From positions 179,376 to 243,375 of the forward strand of contig WELA01006423.1 of NCBI GenBank assembly GCA_009602735.1: a stretch of DNA of 64,000 bases. The letters run 5' to 3'. Below the pieces are notes generated by a model. That model worked only from the letters and a program-made list of their open reading frames with translations. It made no database searches and was not told the origin of the DNA. The translations under genes and the position numbers were made by a program. Below, one piece after another: positions 55,182 to 64,000 of this stretch. The DNA is from Mesotaenium endlicherianum. Its lineage: Eukaryota > Streptophyta > Zygnematophyceae > Zygnematales > Mesotaeniaceae. Position 1 is the stretch's first letter. Each line of letters begins with the position of its first letter.

Positions 55182-57640
55182 AGGCTCTCCTTTTGGAAAG
55201 GGCTGCAGTCTGTTGCTGCAGCTGCCAATTTTAGCCTATGAGACGCAGTGGACATCGTATCTATACCTCGCATGTGCCCCGTTGCGAAGATGTTAGGTGG
55301 CCAGCATGCACTCGAGGGCTTGATGTTGTTTCTGCGACGCCTTGGCTTTAGCCATGTGTGGCATTGTCGAGGCTGATCCCTTGCTTCGTAGTCTGATTGG
55401 TCATTGGTGTGAAGCTTTGTTACGTCCTGATTATGTCTTGGTCTGGAGGCTTTGAATGAGTCACGTTGTTAAGACGAGCAGGCTAGATGTACAGTAGTCA
55501 CAGAGCTAGCCTTGCTTCTCTTACCGTTGGGTGGCAACAGCCGGCAGCTAGCCAAGGTTATACAGCTAATGCAGCAGACTGGGACACCAGTAACTGCCCC
55601 AGTTTGTTTTCTACACATTCCAGCAATGTAGGCGGCAACATTCTGCTTTCAGCACATTGCAGCAATGTGGTTGGCAACGGCAATGTCTGCAGAGAGGACA
55701 AGGCAGACAAGGCAGATAGATATTCGTCAGTGAACACATTATGTAGTTGTGGTGCCAACCTTTTGCCCCAGAATTCACTGTATTTTAAGCTTAGCCCACA
55801 GACGCTAGCATCAAGTCAGTATATATTGTCATACTTCAAGTTTCTCAATCATTTTGTCTAATTGCACTGATCATACTCTTGAGTCGTCGTATCTATGGGT
55901 TAAGGACAACCCAAAAAGTCTCTTCTTATACATGTATTAACTCGCCACAAAAATCCATTGGGTGTTATACAAATACCTCACCATCTCTCAAGCTTTCTCC
56001 CAGCTCCTTCAGTGCTGTCAGCTGCAACAAGCTCTGTTTCTTTGCAATCTTCTCAAGTCAGACATAGATGTGCCTCCTGAAGTTGGATCAATATTGCTCA
56101 CTACATGTCAAATGAGGAATGAGGGATGGCATAACTATCCTCTGGAAAGATTTTGCAGCTTGTTAACGTGCCACCATAGCGCGAGCTTATGAAGCAAAGA
56201 CTACGCATTGATGGGAGTCGATTGCTCAGTACAAAGCTTGCCAATGCATCCTGTTGATGAACCTTAAAAGTACGGAGCTAGTTTGAAAATCTAATATCTA
56301 GGATCTATTCATGGGGAAACTCATCCACACACAAACCCAGCTTCAAGATTCATCACGCAGTGCCAAGCTGAAAACTTGTGAGCAGTACCAAATAATTGGT
56401 TGATCTTGAATTGGTACATCAAAGGACGGCCAAGCAATTCAAAGTTGTACATAGCCTGTCAGTGAAGAGACTTTCTATTACCTAGCACAAATAGTCCCAC
56501 GTTTTTAATCATGCAGACTTTGCACACAAGTTTAAAGGGTGCTTTCTATTGTACTGCCTTTCCTCTTTGAATGCAAAAAGAACACACTTTCGGCTAGCAA
56601 CTTGTTCTGCCAACTCCCCCTTGTATTGCTACACAAAGGCGAAATGATATGCTCTAAGTGCACAACCATATACACAACTGCTGAACACTACTCCTATGTT
56701 ACCTTCTGCGATCTATGAAGCCTTCTCAATTTCACATTTTACAACTCACAACATTTTGACTACTCTTTCAACTAAGCGCATTCTTTCTCATATGTACAAC
56801 ACGGCGCATAGGTACTTGTCACCCATGTTCTTTATGCCTCCAACTACTCTTACCATCCTATACTGTTAACTGCTGCACTCAGTCGCGCTGCTGTAAATTT
56901 CCCCAATCTGCATGCAGAGACAAATTGAGATCTATTGCAGAACCTTAATACTTTTACACTTGTTCAGCCTACCAGTACCAGACTGTACTGCCTGGTAAGG
57001 GCTGCAGATGCACTGACACGCTTTCTCTGGTATTTTCCAAGTGCAACCTACATCGTTACCTTAAAAAGTTACCCCAACAAGGTGCTTGACCACCGTCCCT
57101 ACATTCATGCTCCCCTCCTTGCGGAAAGTCAGCAGTCTGTGATGTTACGGGCTCCTCAGCGCCTGTCACTACATCCTGCATTTGTAATCCTCACCAGATC
57201 AGAGTTAGTTTCTCTAAAACACATGTATTCACAACGTGAAGCTTTTCTCATGATTCCCAGCAAAGAACTTGTATTTGAGATGTTCGAGCAGGCAGGTCAG
57301 AGACGCCTCACGTGCATAATAAGACACTGCCAGCTTCTGTATATTCTGAACCAGGACTTCATCTCTATACCAGGAGTTAGCAACAGCTCAAGGTCAACCC
57401 TAGCAGCAGGTCATTCATCTCACAAATCAGATGGCGTGAACTGCCTCTCTGCTCAATCAGCAAATCCATCGTCTCTTGTCGTACGACATCCCAGCAGTCG
57501 CAGTAATCATCATTGGTCCAAGCTCAGTATCACTTCTTTTCCCTGCTAGAAAACTACTCGCAGGCCTTAATCCCTTTTCATCTACGAGACTTGAGCATCC
57601 CCATGCCAGCCACAAGACGATATTGATCAGTATGGAATCG
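55182..57640. other. Unassigned DNA downstream of ELF1
   Basis: No recognised gene. An open stretch of 204 codons (56935-57549, plus) has no family resemblance and lies opposite candidate minus-strand exons. It is probably chance. Confidence 0.35.
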
Positions 57641-57648
57641 AGTTTTAC

Positions 57649-58348
57649 GTGTGGGAAGCACGGGCTTGACGCCGTGGTGCAGGCCCAGAACCTTCACTGC
57701 ATCATTGACCTTGTCATGCCTTGTGCTGAGGAACACTTTGAGCACATGCTCATTCATCAGACCCATTCGCAAAGTCCCCTGCACAGTCAATGAAGGGAGG
57801 TGTCATTCACTTCACCACTTGGACACATGAGGAAAATACCGCCAGGCAAGATTGTGCAAGAGGTCCTCGAGAAGGACTGCAAATGGGCAGATAAAAGCAG
57901 GGGAGGGTGGTACACTGCGTGCTTGTAAATTGAAAATCCTGAACACGTGTAATCAGCTTCAGCTGCCAACACACATAATTGTTTGCATACTTGTGGTTTC
58001 AATTTTTTGAACAACATGAGCCCGCTCACTATGCAGCTGCAGCTGACAATATCTCAAAAAATTCTTCATTCTACCTCTAGACAGCTTCCTCTATGCAGCT
58101 GCAGCTAGCCACATGTCCTGCTATGTATCATGTCATTAGGACGATGCCTTAACGGCACACAAGAACAAGCACACCAGGAGTACTTGAGACAGGTGGCAAT
58201 GTACTGCCACCAAATTTTAAAGGCGCAGCCAACTCACCCAAAAGAGTAGAATCGCAATATCCTCAGGGACACCTTCCAAAGACTGCACGTGTCTTATGTT
58301 GTTGACAACAGTGGCCAATGATAACAAGTAGAGCGATGGAGCCGAAGA
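57649..58348 (-). CDS. Possible two exons of an unassigned minus-strand gene
   Basis: Exon 58348-58238 (CAG acceptor, GTGAGT donor, 37 codons) encodes 'LATVVNNIRHVQSLEGVPEDIAILLF'. Exon 57778-57649 (GCAG acceptor, GTAAAA donor) encodes 'NEHVLKVFLSTRHDKVNDAVKVLGL'. Both are phase 0, so they join without a shift. The wording vaguely recalls the helical region before the leucine-rich repeats in RNI-like or Rad7-type proteins, but I cannot confirm any repeat. Function is unknown, and the exon limits rest on splice consensus alone. Confidence 0.4.
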
Positions 58349-59762
58349 CTGTCTCGCACCCCTCTCAAACTCCCCGCATAAAGAACTTGAACCCGTACTG
58401 CAGTTTGGCACGTGCGGGACCCCTTCAAACATGCCAACTGCTCCTGGAACAACTCTGGAAGTTGTGCTGGACGCATGTTGGGGCTGTTCATGATGCGCCT
58501 GATTTATGCGTGATTGATGGGTCCGCTCTAAGGGACTTGAAGGCTCACGTACAACAGCCGACTGCAGCAACTCAGGGCTAGATAAGCAGCGGGGGGTCGT
58601 TGAGTTTTGTCCTAAATCAGGAGCCATGCGTCCTTCTCACCGCATGAGACCCTTATCCGGTGCTAGCTTCTCCTGTCCGCTTGCAGAGTTTGTAAAGCTT
58701 AAGTCAGTAGGAAATACAGTGGACACTGCAAGCGCAAGGTGGAACACTATGAGAGATTCATATTGACATAAAAAGAAAGAAAACACAAGGAGGAACGGCA
58801 ATACTGTTGAGCCTTTGGGTCAACCTAAGTAAGAGACAACCTGTTCCACCATTACACTATCTCCACCCGAAGCCTCATGGCCATGCCAGAAGACTGCTTC
58901 CAAAAATATCAAGAGGGTATTCGCGGAGCATAGGAGTCCTACGTTCTGCTCAACTGCTTGGCCATATTACAGGAGCGTTATATCTGTTACTTAATCGTCC
59001 TGCAGGTTCATATCCTTGTGAGAGCTTGCCAAGTTGTCCCCGAGCATGTTGCAGCATGCAGTTCAGCACAGTGTAATAACCTCAGCATTCCCATGTAGTA
59101 GGAATACTATTTCCAGGAGAACGACGTCAACCGGCATCTGGCAAGTTGTCGACACTCGTTGACGACGAGGACGCCAGAAGTTGGCCACGTCACAATCAGG
59201 ACCTTCGAGCGTCAAAGCGGCGTTGGATAAATTGTCGACAAAAAGTGACATCAGTGGACGCTATAACTGCTAACAACGTCTCAAAATGTCGACGTTGGCG
59301 GTCAACCCAAGCTTCTAGAAAGGACCTTCGCGTCACAGGCCACAGACCCCGTCAGCACGCGACTGAAGGAAGTGCCTAAATTTGTGAAGCTCCTTCCGTT
59401 TTCAACCTTCACAAAGAGTCTTACGCTCTGATGACGCTCAAGTGTAGTCATGAACCACTTTATATTGTTTCCCGTATTTCTGTCGCCTAGGACGTTCTAG
59501 GTTATTCTTGTTTGCACCGTGGAAAGCGGGATCAAAGAAGAATACAGTGGTTTCAGAGAATACTGCTCCGAATACAGCAAGTGTTAGTACCAGTAGTAAC
59601 TGGTTATGCAACAGTGGTAATTGGGCTGGCAGCTTCAGAGCTTCAGACTTGGAAAGCGATTCTCGGGTAGGAAAATCGCGATCACCGGTATATTTTCTTG
59701 CTGATTGAACCTGTGATCGTCTAATTTCAGGTGGTTGAGAGTATAATAGGGACCTGAGATCC
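58349..59762. other. Unassigned DNA before Lon
   Basis: No recognised gene. Presumably contains the Lon promoter and 5' UTR near the right end and the 5' part of the minus-strand candidate. Confidence 0.35.
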
Positions 59763-62395
59763 ATGTTGGCCGTGCTCGCGCCTTTGGTGCCACGTGGCGT
59801 CAGAGCGATAACAACCAGTTACGTGAACACTACTTTATCCCCATGGTTAGCCATCAAGAGCTCGCAAACGGCACTTACGGGGCTTCGTGAACAGACATAT
59901 GCAGTGTGCATACCGGGTGCTGCCAGATGGCACCAGCCCATGTGCTCGCAGTCGGGCGAGAATAAAAGAGGGGATGGCTCTGACGCTGCAAATGCTTCGC
60001 CAGAAGCTACGGGCTCCACCCTTAGCGGAGAGGCTGAGGCTTCTCCTGCTGTATCAAAAGTCGATGCACTTTTGGGGGCTGCTGCAGAAGAGGGTGTTAT
60101 TGTTGAGGAAGGAATAGATGGGAAAGGGAGAAGGAAAAGGAGGAAGGACGTAGGAGTGGAGGGGAGCTCTAGCTCGCCGACGATCTCAGAGGCTGCGCCA
60201 GCTGAGGATTCATCTGGGACGTCGATTGTGCCGACCGGCCCTCGCCCAGAGAACTTCCCAAAGGTCTGGTAGTCTCAGCCTCTTCTGGAACACTTGTCTT
60301 GAGAAAGCTTTAACACACTTTGATACATTCTACTTCTGATTCCTGTTACAGGTCAAACGGTTTAAAAGTTATGTCGCCTTCAACTCCTGTGGCCTCTAGC
60401 AGAACTTTTACTAAACAGTCAAACGAAGATCCTGTGGAACGTAAGCCACAAACGGCTTAAATTAAATAGCAAATGTGTGTACGTTGAGCTGGCATGCTGG
60501 AGATGAGGAGAATGATAGTGAGTGGACCAATTAGGGAGCCGCAGGTGGCCCCGGCTTCTGCGCCTGGTGGCGGGGCTAGATAAGCCCGAGATTACCATAA
60601 GTGCTCTGCGGATGCGTGATTTGCAGATGCAAATGCTGAAGGGTGTGTATCATTTGAGTGCTCCTTTGGGCCTAATTATCCGGATGGGAAGTGCCTTGGT
60701 GGCAGCGCCAGCAGCCAAGTTCGTCCATGCGTGTATGCATGCATGCATGCATGCTTGGGCCATACTCTGAACGCTCGAGAGGGACCGGAGAGGACCTGCC
60801 TGGCTGGCCTCGCATCAGAGGAGTAGAAGAGGGAGTCGAGAGGGAGACAAGGGGCAGGTCAGGGAGAGTGAAGGGGGAGGGAAGAGAGACGAAAGGGGGA
60901 GGTGAGAGGGAGGTGGGAGAGAGTTGAGAGACGGGAGTTGAACGGAGTTCAAGCGGAGGTGAGAGAGACTTGAGAGGGAGTTAAGCGGGAGTGACGTTCG
61001 AGTTATGCAGGAGTCATGAGGGGGTAGAAGGGATTTGAGCGGGACTCAAGAGGGACGTGGGAGGAAGTTTTTTTTGGAGGGAGTCAAGAGGGAGGTATGA
61101 GGAACTCAGAGGGAGCTACGAGTGAGTTAGCAGGCTAGCTCTTGATTGCTGGCTTATAGTAGTCAGCCATCCCGCCAGCTTTGCAAGCCCATCTCTCAGA
61201 TTTTGAGAGTAAGGTGGAGTTGCAGTAGCAGTGCGGCCAGAGAAGCCAGCTGGCGGCGCAGCGGCAACGCCAGCTGAGCGAGTAAGCAAGGGAGTGGCCC
61301 GGCGGCCCTCTTGCCCGCCAGATGCTGACGACCGCGCAGAGTGCGCTGTTTTCCTCGTCTGCGCGCACGTGCTGTGCAGGTCCTGGCAGTGCCGCTGACG
61401 AGAAGGCCGCTCTTCCCCGGCTTCCTTGTCCCCGTCGTCATCAGGGTCAGCCCCTCTCTCCTTTGTTTATTTTCCCCGAGGGCCCTCATACATTTTCTGC
61501 CCCTCTTCCCTCTCCCTTCCCCCCTCTCCTCCCCCTTTCCTTTCCCTCCTCGCTCCTCCATCTCCTCTCTCTCCTCTTTCCTCTCCTCTCTCCCCGCCCC
61601 CTCTCCTCACCTCTCCCCTCCTCCCTCCTCCCTCTTCTCTCCCCTCTCCCCTCTCCCTCCCCCTGCAATCCTCTCCTCTTCTTTTTCTCCTCTCCGGAAG
61701 CGCCCTTCTTCAGGTGGCACTTTGCCTTGTCGGTCAGCTCTGCTGTAATTGGCTGTGTGGACCCCCTCAATTCTTGTGTGCGTTGATTTGACTTGGTGCG
61801 TCGGGTCGTTGCACGTCCCTGCCACTGGTGGGGCTCTATGCATACCGATGCAGCATATCGTGCTGAAGGAAAGCTCCAGCGGTTGGGAGTAAGCTGCCCA
61901 CTGCCAGAGAGTCTCTCTGTCTCTTTCCTTTGCGTCCGGATGAGAGGGAGGGCTGAGAATCCTGGGGCAGACCGCATGCTGCCAGAGCCAGAATCCATTC
62001 CCGAGTTTCCTTATATTGAGAGCCTGCCTCCAGTGAGGCATCGCAGATCCACGCAAGCTCGCAGACGGGGAGAGCAGTGCCCTCTCTCTTTCTTTTGCCT
62101 GCATGCGCCCGAGCCGTGCGAGCCCCTGCGCTCCACTGCTGACACGTGGCATCGGCGGCGTGGTGGCGTGGTGGCGTGCGTGCAGGACCCCAAGCTGGCG
62201 GACGCTATCCACGAGCTCAAGGCGCGTGGCACGCCCTACGTGGGGGCCTTCCTGCTCAAGAGCGCGGGGGCGGAGGGCGGCGCAGGGGGCGCTGCGGGGG
62301 GTAGCCCCTCGCTGCTGCTGGGGGGGGAGGCCAGCGACGCGCCCCAGGGGACCGACCTCTTCCACCGCCTGCACCACCACGGCACTTTTGCCCAG
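59763..62395 (+). CDS. LON: Organellar Lon protease, exons 1-3 (5' part)
   Basis: Exon 1 is 59763-60263, exon 2 61380-61445 and exon 3 62186-62395, all phase 0 with GT-AG edges. Residues 1-60 are poor in acids and rich in Arg, Ser and Thr, like a mitochondrial or plastid targeting peptide. A low-complexity linker ends 'SIVPTGPRPENFPK', then exon 2 gives 'VLAVPLTRRPLFPGF' and exon 3 'DPKLADAIHELKARGTPYVGAFLL...DLFHRLHHHGTFAQ'. This is the start of the Lon N-terminal substrate-binding domain, and it parallels plant LON1 phrase by phrase. Exon 3 carries a Gly/Ala-rich insertion in the loop. The rest of the N domain, the AAA+ module and the Ser-Lys protease domain are not found; they must lie in later exons toward or beyond 64000. 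Lon degrades misfolded and oxidised organellar matrix proteins. Confidence 0.9.
60732..61135 (+). repeat. ATGC array and GAGGGAGT-type purine repeats, Lon intron 1
   Basis: GCATGCATGCATGCATGC near 60736-60754, then about 350 bp of degenerate GAGAGGGAG(T) units up to 61135. Confidence 0.85.
61446..61720 (+). repeat. CT-rich polypyrimidine tract, Lon intron 2
   Basis: CCTCTCC and CCCTCT units directly after exon 2. Long open frames here on both strands are composition artefacts. Confidence 0.85.
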
Positions 62396-64000
62396 GTGTG
62401 CCAGCTCGTCTGCTGCTGAGTGTGATATGGGGCGGAGGAAAGGAAAGGAAAGGGGGGGTGGGGGAGAGATNATGCAGGATTTTGCAAATGAGGGTGGCTG
62501 TGCGGTGGGGGATGGGTGTTTCCACGACCCCGGCGTTGGGTTTAAGGTCCTGCCACGACGTGCCAATATATGGAGAGAAGGGAGAGAGGGGGAGGGGGGG
62601 AGGGAAGGGTGGGAAAGATCCGCAGCGAGAAGACGGGAGAGCGAGAGGGGACGAGAGGGACAAGGAGAGGCACGGAGGATGCAGGGGGGCACAAGGAGGT
62701 ACTGAGAGAGAGGAAGGAAGGGGCGGGGGGGAGGACCTGGGGTTGCAGGCTTGTCATCATTGTGGCTCTCGCCAGCGTAAGCATCAGGGGCTGAGATTCA
62801 TGCACCTGGTGCATGGCACATGGGCGAAGGGGCATATGGGTGCATCTATCCGTGCGTCTGCTGCACCCGCTGCCGAGAAGGCGGCAAAGCTCGGGACCGT
62901 CTCAGCCAGGGTGGGTCTCAGCTAGGGGTGATCTCAACTTAGGGTTGCCAGGGGTACAGCCTGGGCCTGGGCTTCGGGTCTAAGGGCTTGACGTCTCATA
63001 GGTTGGCGCTTACCCCTGGTGCATGTCTGGGTGGTTTCCCTCAGGTGCTGGTCTAGGGTTTAGGCTTTAAGGTCTGGCTTCCTCGGCATCTGCATGTTTG
63101 ATAGGCATCGCTGCTCGGGTATAGGCCAGATATGGCCTAGCTAAACGCATCCAAAACAACATTCAGTTATAGCCACGATTGTGCCTGACTCTTTTGCTAA
63201 TCCCTCTAAATCTGAAACCCTACTTATTAAGAAAAAATCCAAACCTCGCTTTGAGATGAGATCTCATCGAAACCGAAGACAAGGACGTTTTGCCCGAGTA
63301 TTCAGAATGAGAAAACACATTGCCTTTTGGGCTGATTTCCCGTGCTTTCCCTTGTTGATTGAGCCAATCTCTTGCCTAACAGACACAAAAAGCAGGAAAG
63401 AAGTGGAGCTAACGCTTGTTAATAAAAGCTACTCCAAAGACCCTCATGCCTCGCAAGTGTTTGTAAGAGAGCCAGTGTTTCTGCCCCGTCTGACAGCACA
63501 CGTGCTTCTTGGGAGCCGGCTGCGGTGCCAAGTGGGACGACTAGGAGCTGCCAGCTGGGTGTGCGTAAGAGCAGGGAAAGGAGAGAGGAGAGTCAGGACC
63601 TCTGTGTGCATGCTAGGGTTGCGGGTTTTACGAAGCTCTTCCTTATCTGGGTGATTTCATGAGGCCGTTCTCATACCTTGGCCAACTGTAGTGAGGCTGA
63701 TGATCGGCCCACAGTTCGTGGAAAGACTGCCACCTGGCATGGCTTGGTCCGCGCACGCCGCGTTGTTGGCAGTGCACGCCTCTGGTCTTGGAGAATGACC
63801 CCGCAACCCCCCCCTTCTCAGTGTCAGCCTTTCTCAGTGCTCGACTTCCTGCGCAACCACGCATGCATGCGCGCCCATCAGAAGTTGCGGGAGCTGAGGG
63901 CTAGATGTTGTGACAGGTAAGGTTTTGCTGCCTCTGCCGTGCAAGTGCGACAGCTGCACCCGAGGAAGATAGGTGAGGAGAAAGGGAGGGAGGGGGGGGG
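62396..64000 (+). other. Lon intron 3 and window end
   Basis: Purine-rich repeats at 62430-62740 with an ambiguous n at 62471. After that no clear Lon exon. Near 63495-63540 a frame reads 'AHVLLGSRLRCQV', which loosely recalls the Lon 'AQVLLLGxRRLR' strand, but it would need small gaps. 63838-63916 is a short exon-like piece (CAG before, GTAAGG after) of unknown identity. Confidence 0.35.

Noticed and set aside
56935-57549. 204-codon plus-strand frame
   Set aside because: No family resemblance, no splice context, and it lies close to better minus-strand exon candidates.
60500-60640. Lon exon near 60530-60640
   Set aside because: An open amphipathic stretch, but exon 1 (ends 60263) and exon 2 (starts 61380) already join in phase and match Lon without it.
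1-64000. CRISPR arrays, bacterial operons, rRNA genes
   Set aside because: No regularly spaced repeats, Shine-Dalgarno-led gene strings or rRNA-like sequence; introns and retroelements show a eukaryotic genome.

Overview
The window looks like nuclear DNA of a eukaryote, most probably from the green lineage (an alga is the best guess). Host genes are split by GT-AG introns. The Lon protease and elongation factor 1 exons have plant-like wording, for example an 'IVPTxPRPE' lead into the Lon N domain and the 'MGKRKS...SVEC...YSEWIDE' pattern of plant ELF1. A trypsin with a proline-rich tail and DIRS and chromovirus retroelements are also present. Species identity is inference. Runs of N, single n characters beside G or C homopolymers, and indels in otherwise good exons show an imperfect assembly.

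Layout. 1-2.9 kb: defective minus-strand Ty3/gypsy element (called A) with pol, gag, primer site and putative LTR. 2.9-6.3 kb: pyrimidine-rich low-complexity DNA, then unassigned DNA. 6310-15129: complete, apparently young Ty3/gypsy chromovirus (B1) with a perfect 5-bp target duplication. It holds gag, pol with a C-terminal chromodomain, and a third ORF of unknown function. It sits in front of a damaged BTB/BACK-type gene (15.2-16.5 kb). 17.2-21 kb: unassigned. 21.07-26.9 kb: seven exons of a secreted trypsin-like serine protease with repeat-filled introns. 27.0-27.6 kb: GC-rich inverted-repeat DNA. 31.56-32.02 kb: last exon of a double ZZ zinc-finger protein.

32.7-49.4 kb is a nested retroelement stack. 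A DIRS-like tyrosine-recombinase retroelement with inverted terminal repeats has been split by a second chromovirus copy (B2, 37689-47946), and B2 was itself hit twice by elements that left solo LTRs (40413-41133 and 43219-43938). Each layer is dated by target-site duplications. 52.2-55.2 kb: EMC6 (minus) and ELF1/ELOF1 (plus) as a divergent pair. 57.6-58.4 kb: two possible exons of an unassigned minus-strand gene. 59.76-62.4 kb: first three exons of an organellar Lon protease, which runs on toward or past the window end.

The most unusual content is the B-family chromovirus. It has a -1 frameshift signal (TTTAAAA plus a 10-bp hairpin) between gag and pol, and a post-pol ORF3 preceded by a splice-acceptor-like sequence with a TACTAAC branch-site match. 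ORF3 has diverged much more between the two copies than pol has. The DIRS element is a second good target because its inverted repeats and a probable internal complementary region can be traced.
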